From Grammothele lineata (lineage: Eukaryota > Basidiomycota > Agaricomycetes > Polyporales > Polyporaceae), in the NCBI GenBank assembly GCA_002150815.3, contig NDFF03000178.1:62001-126000 (forward strand): a DNA stretch of 64,000 nt. The letters are read 5' to 3'. The first letter of the stretch is position 1. Each line of letters starts with the position of its first letter. Below the pieces are notes generated by a model, which was given only the letters and a program-made list of their open reading frames with translations, did not search any database and was not told where the DNA came from. The translations under genes were made by a program, and so were the position numbers. This document shows positions 26,401 to 38,112 of the stretch, in pieces.

Positions 26401-29400
26401 CGACATTCGTGGAAATCGGTCCACACCCCGTTCTCTCCGCCTACCTCCTCAACCGCGGACCTTCCCCTACGTTCGTCTGTCCTCTCCGCCGTCCGCGCGT
26501 GCCCGAGCCTGGGGTGGAAGTGCGCGAGTTCGTTGGGGCGTTGGGTAAGCTTGTCGCGGCGGGATACAGCTGTGTCGACTTCGACGTCCTATATGGACAC
26601 ATCGAGAGAACGAAAGCACCGGCATATCCGTTTGCGTTGAAGTCGGTCCCGTGGTTCGTGGAGACGCCGGAGATTGCGAGGCAGAGACAGAGGCGCAATG
26701 GGCCGATGAACTACCCGCAGCTTGCTATCAACGTGAAGACGCATCCTGGGCTGGCTGATCATGTCATCAAGGGCGAGCCTATCATGCCCGCAGCCGGATT
26801 CGTCGAAATGGTACGTGGCTCCCATGAGATCTGATGCCGTGGATGCACGCTCACGCTTTAAACAGGCGTTAGAGTTTGGAGCGAGTGCTGTGTTCGACGT
26901 TGAGTTTCACGGCCTTCTTTCCCTCTCCGGGGAGAGACCGCTTCCGGTCGAAGTCAAACTCGAAGGAACGAGGTGGACCGTGAGTAGCGCGACGTCAACG
27001 GACTACTCCGCCGTGTGGCCGATCAAGGCGAGTGTGCTTTTGCGAGAATATGTAGCCTGTCACTCATCCTCCAACCATCACAGTACAACCGCGCGCACGC
27101 GACTGGGTATCTGTCGCTTGATCCGATTGTTGATAGAGGATACGCTCGACTGGATCTGGATGAGATGCGTGGGAGTATGGCTCCTTTGGACGTGAACTGT
27201 GAGTTGGCATATCCGTTGATCTGAGCCGTGATACTCACACATGGCATAGCGCTCTACGATGAACTCAACTCTTTCGCCAACTACGGCCCGATGTACCGTC
27301 GTATCAACAAGTGTTACATAGGCCGGGGCCCAGGAGGAGCTGTGGATGCACTCGTAGAGATTCGAGGTTCCGGAAAGGACATTCCCAAGTACGCAGTGTT
27401 CCGTGCCGATCTCGTCTTCCTCAGCTACTGACCTCTATATGACAGCTGCTCCGATTACCGCCTGCATCCAGCCATCATCGACGCCGCGATCCACATTGGG
27501 GTGCATCCCAGTATGACCGGAAACTACGATCCGAATCTGTACCACCTTCCCTCCAAGATTCGCGCGTTCCGGCTTTGCCCTGGATACCTGGACAGGCCTG
27601 TCCTGGCCACTCTTTTCTCGCATGCAAAGTTCGTTAGCTGGGCTCCAGGTACGGTTTCACTGCCAGACTATCTGATGTTGGTACTAACACGGACTCGCTA
27701 GACGCGTTGGTCTACGACTTCACGATCACAGACGATACCGGCCTCCCGCTATGCGTGATCGAGGGTTTCGAAGTCGCTCTCCATGGATTCCGCATGAAGA
27801 CAGTCGAGAATCGGTTTGACGTCGCGTATCGGCCCATGGGAGTGTCACTAGCGGAGCACAAGTCTCCGACGCTCACCAATGGTCATGCCAACGGACATGC
27901 CAACGGACACGCTAACGGCTATGCAAACGGTCACGCCAACGGCCACGCCAACGGCCACGCCAACGGCCACGTCAATGGCGATGCCCTACCCAGCTCCGAC
28001 GTCCTCTTCATCCCCTACGTCAGAGGAGACGAGATGGACATCCAGGCTCAGCTTGCGAAACGCGACCCCCTTCAGCCCTTCACCCTTTTCTTCGTCTGTC
28101 CGGATGGGCTCGACGGCGATGCGGCCCAAGGCTTTACTCGCGCTCTCAGTAAGGAGTATCCGGTCTGGAAGATCCGCGTCGTAGCGTTCGACGTATCGTG
28201 GACCCCGGATCAGCGCGACAAGGCAGTCAAAACGCTGGCTGGGATTGACTCCGACGAGTTGGAAATGTTCGTGGACGCTGACGGCGCCGTTCTGGTTCCG
28301 CGTGTCGAGCCGCTCGACGCGCCGAACACTGTAGTCCCGCTCGACACAGCGAAGCCGTGGAAGTTGGACGGCGGGCAGGTTGCGCAAGTATCCCTCCCTT
28401 CGCTTCTCAGGAAAGATCAACTCCTCGTCCATGTCAACACCGTCGGCGCGCGCTACGGGAATCTCTGGACATTCGTTGGGACCGTCGACGGCAGCGCCCG
28501 CACCGTGGCCGGAGTATCCTGTGGTCCCATCACGAACCACCATGTTGTTCACAAGGGCTCCGTCGCCGATATCGACGCCTCCGCCTTCGTACAAAACCTG
28601 GGCCCCCCGCTCCTTGCTGCCACTATCGTCGCGTTGACCGTCGGGCCCTTGGCGCTGTCCGACCCCGAGCGGCTGAGCGGCGCAACCGTCCTCGTCGCCG
28701 AGGAAGACTGGGAGCTCCGGTCGCAGATCCTGGTAGCGTGCACGTCGCTCGGGATGAACGTTCATTCCTTCTCCACCCCATCCAGCGTCGCGCTCGAGTC
28801 GTGCTACGATAAGAAACCCTCCTTCATCATCTCCGGGAGTCGCGATACCGCTACGACCACCATCCTCCGCTCGATACTTGCGCCGCACGGGCGGATCCTG
28901 CTTTGGCAAGACTCTGAGGAGGGGTTGGCGTCCATCGCTGCGAACCAACCTTGGGCGCTCGGCGATGCACTCAAAGAGGTCACGGCACGCCGATGGAACT
29001 CTTCAGCAACGTACACTCCTCTTCCGACTCTGCTTGCAGGGGTTCCCACGTTCACGGGACACCCGGCGGAGATGTTCGACCCCGAGAAGGCGTACCTCCT
29101 GGTTGGTGGTATCGGTAGTCTAGGAGTACACATGGCTCTGTGGATGTACGAGGTACGTGACTTCCAACGTTCGGTCAATTGTACGAGCTGATGATTTTGG
29201 CAGAACGGCGCGCGGCACCTCGTCATGACCTCTCGTGGCGGTGTAGACAGCGTTGCTCGCCGCGGAGACCCGCCGTCTCAGCGCATCCTCAAGTACCTCC
29301 AAGGCTGCGAAGACCTTACGCTCGAAACAAAGGGCGTGGACGCAACTTCGCAGAAGGACATGGCCGACCTCGTACGCAGCATCAAGCGTCCTCTGGGAGG

Positions 29401-30281
29401 ATGTGTGCTTCTTGCGGCGCTCCTTTCCGACAGCATGTTCGCCGCGCACTCGAAGGAGAGCTTCGAGCGCGTCTTCCCGCCCAAGCTCGACGCGTTCCGC
29501 GCTCTCGAGAGCGCCGTCGACCTTCGCTCCCTTGACTTCGTCGTCACGTTCTCATCCATCTCGGGAATGTTCGGGAACCCTGGCCAGACCAACTATGCTG
29601 CGTACGTCGGCGATTGACTGCATTCATCTACTCTTGTACTAACGGGTCCACGGACGGAACAGCGCCAACTCTGCACTGGCAGGCATGACTAGGAAGTACA
29701 CCAACGCGTTCTCGATCGTCTCTCCCATGATCGTCGACAGCCGTGTCGTGACATTGGGCGGCTCGTCGTACAGCAAGAGCGTCCGCCACGTGCTTGAATG
29801 GGCGATGACTGCGCGAGGTAGGCTTATCCGCTCCACCGTATGAGCCGTGCTCTAACTAATCTGCGATCGTCTAGAAATATGCGAATACATCGGCGACGGG
29901 ATCCTCAAGCTGGCTTCCGGACAGCGGGTATGGCAATATGTCCCTGGCTTCGACTGGCGCTCTGTCCGCGACCACATTGGCCCTTCGCCCCTCTACAACC
30001 ATCTCGTCCCCGAAGACGTCGAGGAGAACGTCGAGGGCCAAGCCAGCGTGGACCCTCGCCTGCAACTTCTGCAGACAGTCTGCCGCGTGCTGGACGTGAA
30101 GGCGGAGGAAGTGTCGGTCGACGTTCCCCTCACGACCTACGGGCTCGACTCGCTCTCCGCCGCAGCGCTGTCGTTCGCACTTCGGCCGCTGCTTGCGGTC
30201 TCGCAAGTGCAGCTGTTGGCGGACGTCACGATCAAATACATGCAGTCGCGTTTAGACAAGCCGACGGAGATCGTTGTGTAG
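23499..30281 (+). CDS. Reducing type I polyketide synthase PKS2 (KS-AT-DH-pseudoKR-ER-like-KR-ACP)
   Basis: Paralog of PKS1, about 1,940 residues, 18 exons with 17 introns at the same places. The start is a five-codon exon MSIAI (23499-23513); an in-frame stop lies upstream. It matches SIAV at the end of PKS1 exon 1. KS has DTACSSS (Cys 24170-24172), [12 protein letters not shown] and GNIGHLE. AT has GHSAGE (Ser 25854-25856). DH has HVIKGEPIMP (His 26760-26762) and HPAIIDAA (Asp 27480-27482). A linker of nine NGHX repeats precedes the pseudo-KR (about 27995-28310). The ER-like stretch (28370-28980) lacks a Gly-rich cofactor motif. KR has GGIGSLG and NYAAAN (Tyr 29594-29596, Asn after the intron 29602-29662). 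ACP has GLDSLSAA (Ser 30150-30152). The stop TAG ends at 30281 with no release domain. Intron 27028-27083 has a GC donor. All catalytic residues are kept, so it should be active; product unknown. Confidence 0.95.
27028..27083 (+). other. GC-AG intron in PKS2 DH region
   Basis: Fifty-six nt, donor gcgagt, acceptor acag. Splicing joins AVWPIK to [14 protein letters not shown] as in PKS1, where the same intron has a gtgagc donor. Confidence 0.8.
27878..27985 (+). repeat. Nine-unit 12-bp tandem repeat coding NGHA in PKS2
   Basis: Nine in-frame 12-bp units: NGHA three times, NGYA, NGHA three times, NGHV and NGDA. It lies in the linker between DH and pseudo-KR. The units in the middle are nearly identical (aacggccacgcc), which suggests recent slippage. 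PKS1 has three units at the same place. Confidence 0.95.
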
Positions 30282-32026
30282 AGAGTACGACTAGGATTGG
30301 CACATGTCTTGATATATTACGTACGTCGCAACCCGTCGCCCATTGGAGAACCGTTTGCTGACCGGACTCGTCAGCAGTTGGGTCTAAGAGTACATGCGTA
30401 TAAGAGGGGCACTGGATAGTCATAGAAGCCACAATCCGTGTCTGTTCTTCGTGAGGCTTGCCTGTGTAGACTGGGTTCTGCTCGTGCACTCTCCGTTTCT
30501 ATGCTCTTGTGCTCTCATTTGTTCACCCCGATTCCCGTGCATATCGCACTTTATCCCTCCTCTCGTATATCGTCGTCCTCATGTAGACTATACGTCTTTC
30601 GCTGTCGAGTATCATCAACAATTCAATCTGTCTTGTACCCTCTCCGCTTCTCTTTCCTCATATGTCGTGATATCAAGCCTTGCGATGCTATCACAAATGT
30701 GCACGTTTCGACCCAGATGGTGAGACACGAAGTCCTACAATGGAAAGGACATCCTTCCACGAGCAGCCCTTGATAGCGCCCGAGGGCGCGGGGGTAAGTA
30801 CGCATGAAGTGTTAGATATGGACGTCGATAATGCCCCCGGAGACGACAGGGAAGATAGTCACGCTCACAGAACACGGTAGATCAATGCATTGACAGAGAC
30901 TTCGTACCTACACTAGTTCGAGTGCCGATGCATAAATACGGAATCCGTGCGCGTAGAGACAAAGGGACGAGGCTTGAAAGATATGGACTGGAGCGGGGAG
31001 ACCAAGACCGAAGTCTGAGTACACGTACGTGAACAGGCGATGGACAGAGTGTACAGGTCGCTCGTCCTCTTTCGAGATTTGACTGATGGAGGCGGGCTTG
31101 CATGGATGTCTTGCAAAATCAGACGAGAATCAGAAACCATGGCTCGAGATTGATACGCCATTTTCGCAGAGGTCCTGTAAGGACTGGCAGTCGTGACGGC
31201 TCAGTTAGAGTACTGACGGCGCGCTATGTGAACGCACTCACCAGATACCCACTGAATATGATCCAACCCTTCGAGCGTTACCAGCAGCGGCTTTGTAGAC
31301 AAATTATTACGCAGACGCGCGAGTAAGATCCGTCGAATGTAGATGATTCTGGCAAGGTTGTCGGTCATTCCATGGCGTGGGGCCGAGTGCGCTGTTCCGA
31401 ATTGCTAACATTGAAGTTGTAAGATAGGTCGGCCGTTCTCCTGAAGGGCAAGGAGAGCAACTTTAACGTCACAGGATACACAGTGGGAAAACCTCAGAGT
31501 AAGGAAAAGGACATGCGAGGAATATGCGGAAGTATGTGTCGGGAGCGAGCCCGTTGAGACTCGAGAGACCCCGCAAGGACTTCGGGGTCCGGCTTTTCCT
31601 GTGGCCCGGGCCCGGTAAACCCACGTGGCACGATGCCTTGGTGCAGGCCTGGGCAGTCTGAGACCCGCGCGCTTTTCATTTTCTTCTCGGCACAGACCAA
31701 ACACAGACCATGGTCGAGGAACGCGTAGGCATAAATTGTTTCTTCTTGCTCATGAAAGGCCAGATTCGCTTTCTTTATCTTTGACAGCGTCTTGCGCTGA
31801 GCCGGAGTAGCACAGGTGTTCGGAACCTGAGGTGACGGCTTGTGCCTTCAATCAGTCTGAGTCCGGCCTGAACTTAGAGTTCACGCTAATCCCCAGAAGC
31901 CGCTCAGAATCGCGCGAGAAGGGACGGCATAACAATGACGAGAACAAGTGAGAACGAGGGTCCATATTCCGCCCATGCTGCCCAAATTCCCAAAGGTATA
32001 TACTACTACACCGCCGAATGTCCAAG
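30282..32026. other. Gap between PKS2 and DUF6534 B
   Basis: About 1.7 kb holding the 3' flanks of two convergent genes. From about 31.2 kb on, stretches resemble 35.5-36.2 kb, part of a segmental duplication. Shared patches include a minus-strand splice donor with its exon end near 31240 and 35535, and a GC-rich patch near 31590 and 35925. This hints at remnants of a further minus-strand gene, not identified. Confidence 0.45.
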
Positions 32027-33619
32027 CTAATACGCCTTACCCAGATATACCCGGCTCATAGGCGTGAGCTCGAATGCAGTCGTGGATCCATCCGGCTCAT
32101 TCTGCGGCGTGGCCGTTCCTTCCGTACCGTCGACGTGCACCTCGCGCTCGCGGATTTCATACACGCCGAGTGTGTGGGTTAGCCCGCTCGAGTTCGTGCC
32201 GTCTGTGGTAGTCTGTGCGGTGGTCTTCCCGAGAGCTCTGCCCTTTACGAATGCGCGGTTGTTGAGACTCACGAGAAGGGAGTTTGAGTAGAGCTTGGGG
32301 AGAACCGTGGACCTACGTGAGTTGTTTCAGCGCGTCAGGTTGGACGAATAGATCAGTGATGTAAGGTGCGGAGCGAGTAGAGATTACACTCACGGAGTCT
32401 CGAACAGTAAGTCCCTCTAGACAATGAATTCTACATTCAGCATCTAAGTGACATCAGATGCTGTAGGGAAAACGCACCGTGTCTGTGATGAAGAAATAAG
32501 AGTATAGCAAGGCGACGACGGCTTCGAAGTAAACAATTGAGCGGCGCCACAACGGAAAGACTGAGCTTAGATCTCGCTTACCTGTCATTGCTCCAGTCTC
32601 CAAGACCAGCATCACCAAGCGATTCACAATGTCGTCCGAACGTCTGATGCCTGTCTTAGACCTCAGAAGCTGTAGCACCATCATAAATCAATACATGTGC
32701 GCCGAAATGATAGATGGTACGCACGAGCCAGGTCATAGATCCTGCGATGGCAACGTCGACGACCGTGGCGATGATCAATCCTGCCTGAGGGAGAAGGTGC
32801 TTAGCTGTAGGCGGCTTACCGACACAATGGGGCGATTGAGAGCTGCCTCTACCGCGTTCGGGTTGACGACCTTGAGCTATGGTCAAACGGAAGTTAGCAT
32901 GTCGTCACTGGAGAGCGTCCCGAGCGCGTACCGTGATGCCCCCAGCAATACTCAAGCTCATCTGTGCTAACGACATCTGCAAGATTGAAGGTGGTCGTCT
33001 CAATGGCCGCGCGGAGGACACGGAGTGACGAGATGCTCACAAAGACAACAATGGTGACGAGAGGGATGGAACGTCCGAGCACCCAAATTCTCCACGCGAA
33101 GTAGAACTGGACGATCCCTGATACCACCCCAGACATGACGGGGACGCTGAACCATGACGAATGGTACGCCGTGAGACTTTCGATGTTGCCGAAGCCCCAA
33201 ACGTCGACGTCGAACGCGAACTGGGTGAGGAGCCCGGTCTGGACCCATTCCCAGATGAAGACGAAGTAGACGACGCATTTGAGCCAGGTGCGGTCCTTTG
33301 GGAAGTAGAAGTAGTATAAATCTGTGAGAAGATTGTAAGCGAAAGAGGTGCAAGAGATAGAGCGAGCGGTAGGCACATGTTTGGATGGTGAGGACGCCTT
33401 GCAGACACCACAGGAAACAGAAATCGATCAGCTGGTAAAGGATAGTAAGGCGAATTAGCGCAGTTGAACGACAGTCGACGGTAAGTGTGCCTACTGGGGG
33501 TCCAGCGCTGTTACGATACAAACCCTATGAGTACATGGTGAAGGCGACGGGAGTGACACGTACAGCAGAGCAATGTTGGAAGGAAGCTGCGGCTGCTCCG
33601 AGGTAGAATTAGACGCCAT
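32027..33619 (-). CDS. DUF6534-type seven-helix membrane protein B
   Basis: Starts MASNSTSEQPQLPSNIALL at 33619, with introns after the start region and at the join IQT/YLYYFYF. Helices include LIDFCFLWCLQGVLTIQT, VVYFVFIWEWVQTGLLTQFA, WFSVPVMSGVVSGIVQFYF and LGRSIPLVTIVVFV. Then come LSLAQMSLSIAGG-type helix residues, VVDVAIAGSMTWL, the loop LLRSKTGIRRSDDIVNRLV, LETGAMT, and the signature LYSNSLLVSLNNRAF. The tail is charged and variable (EIREREVHVDGTEG). A 57-nt intron between MTWL and LLRSK is needed. The copy is intact by eye, close to C and A. It lies convergent with PKS2. Function unknown; seven-helix members are unstudied, so receptor or transport roles are only guesses. Confidence 0.88.
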
Positions 33620-33674
33620 TCTTGCCTACGATGCGTCGTGAACCCTGACTAGAGCGCGGGGCGCAATACCCTGG

Positions 33675-33682
33675 ATATATAT
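33675..33682 (-). promoter_or_regulatory. Probable TATA element of DUF6534 gene B
   Basis: ATATATAT about 56-63 bp upstream of the ATG in ggatatatatga, as in copy A. Confidence 0.5.
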
Positions 33683-33721
33683 GATACGCCCCCAAAGAAT
33701 CCGGAGAAGGTTAATATCTAC

Positions 33722-34114
33722 TTATGATGTCAACGCGAAATTCGGATCCTCCGCCGCGGCAGCGCCTTGCGGCGGCAGACAGCTGATGAACTTCTGTAAA
33801 ACTCTGATAAGTTCGTCATAAACGACCATTCCGGACACAAGTCGGTGGGCGTGCGCGTACCATTCACTCGGGCCGGCGGCATCGGGTTCGGAAGCTAATA
33901 GAAGTAGGTTCGGGTGGGCTGGCGCGCGTTCAACGTTTGTTCGCGGTTGCGGCGTCACTGCGCGCTCATCGTTCGACGGCGCCACTCCGGCAGTCGGGGG
34001 AGAGAACTCAGAAGGTACACCTCCTCTTTTGGTGAGCATTGATATCCGCCGCGAAAGGAGATCGCAGCGCTTCTCTCCGGTCTTGCATCCACGATGGGCG
34101 CGCGGCGGGAGCAA
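33722..34114 (-). CDS. 3' end of an unidentified gene X
   Basis: Open frame ending VVYDELIRVLQKFISCLPP...FALTS with stop at 33722. The coding nature of the end is supported by a diverged copy at 37997-38112 that keeps QKFISC, PPQGAA and ED before its stop. The upstream exons could not be resolved; the open frame here (130 residues) may include non-coding sequence at its 5' end. No domain is recognised. It lies head to tail upstream of DUF6534 B. Confidence 0.4.
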   Translation of the reverse strand: MLPPRAHRGCKTGEKRCDLLSRRISMLTKRGGVPSEFSPPTAGVAPSNDERAVTPQPRTNVERAPAHPNLLLLASEPDAAGPSEWYAHAHRLVSGMVVYDELIRVLQKFISCLPPQGAAAAEDPNFALTS

Positions 34115-36294
34115 TAAGGAGTATATATGGCGATCCTGAGGATAGGCTTGGTAAAGGTGCGCGAGCGAGCTCGAAAACCTGGGTCGTCACATGCATACAA
34201 ATCCGCAACATGGCCTTCTCCTGATCGACTTCTGCACTGGCATCGCGCCTCTTCTTAAATATATGTGGAGCGTTCAGAGAAGCAGCATTTTGGACGTAGA
34301 AGATCATGAACGTACAGAGCATATGGAAACGGCTGAAGAAGCCGCGGGCTCGGGATGGTGTAAAGAACTTGCTGCCCTACATGCCGACGTTCTCCGGGTC
34401 CGGGCTGGGGTGGTGTTCACATTGGCAAATAATGAAGGCTGTGTTGAAGAGCGGCACATCGGGAAGGTATATAGATTGTTTGCTCAACGCCGGTGCCACC
34501 TTCTGACGCGCAATGAGCTTGTCAACTTGTGGTCATGAATCCGTCTGCATCGTCTTCCACGAGCAGAATACAGATACGCTGCGGTCTTGGGCGCCACAGT
34601 ACGAAAGTGAGACGAAGGGACTAGTCATCCGTCCCAGTGTTGCGCGTTTGCCTCGAGAATGTGGAACGAGCGAAGATGGTGAGACGTCTTTCAGCGCATA
34701 GCGATGGAACGTGGTTCTTGCTCACCGCTGTCGCGAGCAGATTTAACATCGCCGATATGTTCTCCATCTGATGTGCGTACGTACGCTATGCAGCGCCGCA
34801 TACTCGCAGTGAAGTGCGCTTCAGTAGATATGCATTCACGGGGAAGACGTACAGCCAAAGCGAGACATCGATGAGGCTGTCCCCAGCGCACGCGGGTGTT
34901 CCCTGAGAGCAAAGGGTGAGCACGCATGCTGAGCATCACAATCGCGTCAGAGGCAGGGAACCTACCTTTTTGCGCGCGACTCCTAGGATTTCGAAGCGGA
35001 AGTCGGTACAGGCGATAGGCGGCGTATCGGCTTCATGGGTTAATCTGTCACACATGATGATGCCACCACTGGTGTTCGACAGCCTGAGCAAGGTTGGTAT
35101 CCGGATGGCGTTCGAAGAACAACAAATATGTTATTGTCCTCGTGGAATGAGAATACAAGCGACAGACGGAAACACGTGGACGGTCGTATCCTCATGAAGA
35201 TACGTACAGGGAGGGAAATGCGATACTCAATGTTATGAGGAGGGTGCACGGCGTAGATACGAAGAGGACGTAGATGGTAAGAGGTAAGGGGGATGTTGAT
35301 GACGTGGCCCGAGACGTCAAGGGAACAGGCGGGGATGACATGGTGAAACGGACGCACAAGGGAAATGCGGACTTGAGCCCAAGCGCGGTGGGTTCGCGGG
35401 CTTGAACATGGACCAAAAATCTGGGAGTCAATTTACCAATCTTGCACCGGCTCTGGACGCACCGACCACAGCAGTTCGAGCTGAGAGGCTATCATGGTTA
35501 AGAGGACAATGGCAAGCTATATGCAGGCGCACTCACCGGATACCCGCTCGTCCCGGTCCCACCCTCCTAGTACCATCAGCAGCGGTCTCCTATCAGGCAG
35601 ACGCACAGGGGGATCTGCCGGATCTGCTACGGGTTTCCTCAAGATGCTACAGTTTCAACGGTGTGGATGCCAGTGCACTGTTCTGCATTGTCGACGTTGG
35701 AGGTTTTGGAACATGTCTTGAACCGATGCTAGCAAAACGGCTTCATTTGAAGGCCGTCATAGATACCAGAATAGACGCGGTGTACATAGCTCAAAGATGA
35801 TACAAGGACACACGATGCGTGCGCGAGAGGAACGGGTTGCTCAAGAAAGTAAGACGAGAGAGCAAACGCGCCGACTCGAATCGACTCGAGAGCAGGGACT
35901 GCATAGGCGCGCGTTTCTCTGCATCCGGGACCGGCTTCTGCTGTGGCCCGGGACCCGTACTCTACAAGTTGGATCCGCTGTCCTCTAGGATCCTCGAGGC
36001 TCAGGAAAACCCATCTGATTGACTCTCTTTTGACGTCTGCATATATCTTGTATTGGGCTTGGGTGATACAGGTGCGTTGAATTCGAGTGACGGCGATACC
36101 GGGCCTTCAAGCTTCATGCCTGCATCCGGTCCGAACTCGGGATTCGCGCTACTCTATCGGTAATATCCCTCAAAGACGCATGAGAAAGAAGGGAGCAAGA
36201 GGGAGCAGCACAAGTAACCACCAAAGATGATATTCCGCCTTCGAACTCGTCATCACATAGGTACACGGTAGTGCTACATCGTCGAATGTCCGGA
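34115..36294. other. Gap between gene X end and DUF6534 C
   Basis: About 2.2 kb. The part from about 35.5 kb on is the second copy of the segmental duplication (its partner starts near 31.2 kb). The part 34.1-35.5 kb may hold 5' exons of gene X (a minus-strand frame at 34008-34322 has a short hydrophobic start), but nothing firm is seen. Confidence 0.4.
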
Positions 36295-37902
36295 CTAACA
36301 CGCCTCACCCATATATACCCGGCCTATAGGCGTGAGCTCAAGCTCAGGCTTTAGCGCGGCGCCCGGCTCCCGCGACGCAGTCGTTTCTTCCGTGATATCG
36401 ACGTGCAACACCTGGTCGCGGCGTCGGTAATCGCAGAATACCTGGCTCAACCCCATCGAACTCGTGCCGCTGTCTGACGTTGTCCTCCCAACATCTCTGC
36501 TCCTCACGAAGGCGCGGTTGTTCAGACTCACGAGAAGTGAGTTTGAGTAGAGCTTCGGGAGAACCGTAGACCTATGTGAGTGTTCTCAGTATGTCGGAAA
36601 TAGAGGCCAATACCCCAGTGGAAGAGGGGGAAAAGTAAGTATGGGCTACACTCACGGGGTTTCGAAAAGTAGGTCTTTCTGGACGATTAACCCAACGCTC
36701 AGCATCTGACAGATATCCCGAATGCTTGGTGGAGCGCACCGTGTCTGCCATAGCAAAGATGGAATATAGCAACGCGACGACGGCTGTGAGGTACATAGTT
36801 GAGCACCATTCCAGATAGGCTGGTTATAGGTCCTGCTTAGTACCTGTCATTGCGCCCGTCTCCAAGACCAGCATGACCAGGCGATTCACGATGTCGTCCG
36901 AGCGTCTGACACCCGTCTTGGACTTCAAAAGCTGTAGCGCAACCATACATGAATACGAGCGTGCTAGATTGGCAAATGGCACGCACAAGCCATGTCATAG
37001 ATCCCGCGATGACGGCGTCGACGACCGTGGCGATGATCAGTCCTGCCTGCAGTAACAGCTTAGCTACAGGTACTGGAGGCTGAGGAGGAGACGTCTTACC
37101 GACACGAGAGGACGGTCAAGAGCTTGGCCCACGGCATCCGGGTTCATGACCCTGAGCTGTGGTTCAACGGATTTCAGCATACCACCACTTCGAGCATCAA
37201 TCTAAACACCTACCGCAATACCCCCAGCAATGCTCAAACACATCTGCGCGAATGAAAACTGCGCGGTGGGAGGCGTTCGTCTCAGAGGACGCAGCGGACT
37301 TAGAGCGGCGAGAGACTCACGAAGACGATGATGGCGACGAGAGGGACGGAGCGTCCGAGCACCCAGATCCTCCACGCGAAGTAGAACTGAACAATCCCTG
37401 ATACCACCCCAGACATGATGGGAACGCTGAACCACGACGAATGGTACGCCGTGAGGCTTGCAAGGCTGCCAAAGTTGTAAACCTCGACGTCGAATGCGAA
37501 CTGGGTGAGGAGCCCAGTCTGGACCCATTCCCAGACGAAGACGAAGTAGACGATGCATTTGAGCCAGGTGCGGTCCTTGGGGAAGTAAAAGTAGTATAGG
37601 TCTATGCGAAGATTGTAAGCGGACGTATAGCATAAGATAGAGCGAGAGGCAGGTACATGTTTGGATGGTGAGGACGCCCTGCAGGCACCACAGGAAACAG
37701 AAGTCTAGCAGCTAGACATATTCGGTAAGGTGAGTTAGCGCAGCTGAGCGAGCGTTGATGATTGATGCGTTTACCGGCGGTCCAGCGCTGTTGAAATGTA
37801 CCGCTTGTGAGTAAATGATGGAGGTGGCGGGGGTTGCACGTACAGCAGAGCGATGTTGGGGGGAAGCTGGAGCTGCTCCGAGGAACTTCCTTGAGACGCC
37901 AT
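36295..37902 (-). CDS. DUF6534-type seven-helix membrane protein C
   Basis: Starts MASQGSSSEQLQLPPNIALL at 37902. Spliced exons give LLDFCFLWCLQGVLTIQT, YLYYFYFPKDRTWLKC, VYFVFVWEWVQTGLLTQFAF, WFSVPIMSGVVSGIVQFYF, LGRSVPLVAIIVF, FSFAQMCLSIAGGIA, VVDAVIAGSMTWL, the loop LLKSKTGVRRSDDIVNRLV, LETGAMT, and LYSNSLLVSLNNRAFVRSRD. Exon pattern equals A and B; junctions keep the frame. The C-terminal tail differs most (FCDYRRRDQVLHVDITEE), as expected after duplication. It is the second copy of the segmental duplication with B. Function unknown. Confidence 0.88.
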
Positions 37903-37958
37903 TCTTGCCTACAATGCGTCGTGGATCCTGACTGGAGTGCGGGGCGCGATGCCTTGAT

Positions 37959-37969
37959 GTATATATACA
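37959..37969 (-). promoter_or_regulatory. Probable TATA element of DUF6534 gene C
   Basis: GTATATATACA palindrome about 57-67 bp upstream of the ATG, at the same place as the TATA of B. Confidence 0.45.
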
Positions 37970-37996
37970 TTCAAAGGATCGAGAGAAGGACAATAC

Positions 37997-38112
37997 TTAC
38001 GATGTTGATAATACACTCACACTCCTCCGATCTTCTACGGGGGCAGCGCCTTGAGGAGGCTGGCAACTGATGAACTTCTGTGAAACGAGTTAAGTTCCCC
38101 GAGAACGACCAT
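37997..38112 (-). pseudogene. Frameshifted copy of the gene X 3' end
   Basis: Aligns with the end of gene X (33722 onward): ATGGTCGTT, GAACTT, CAGAAGTTCATCAG and the PPQGAA codons are shared. Between GAACTT and CAGAAG it is one base shorter (17 against 18), so the frame entering QKFISC is lost. It marks the upstream limit of the segmental duplication. Confidence 0.55.

Noticed and set aside
27878..27985. Tandem repeat as a CRISPR-like array
   Set aside because: The units are contiguous, in frame and without spacers; this is a coding repeat in a eukaryote.
27986..28948. 320-codon minus-strand frame opposite PKS2
   Set aside because: It is a shadow of the GC-rich PKS2 coding exon.
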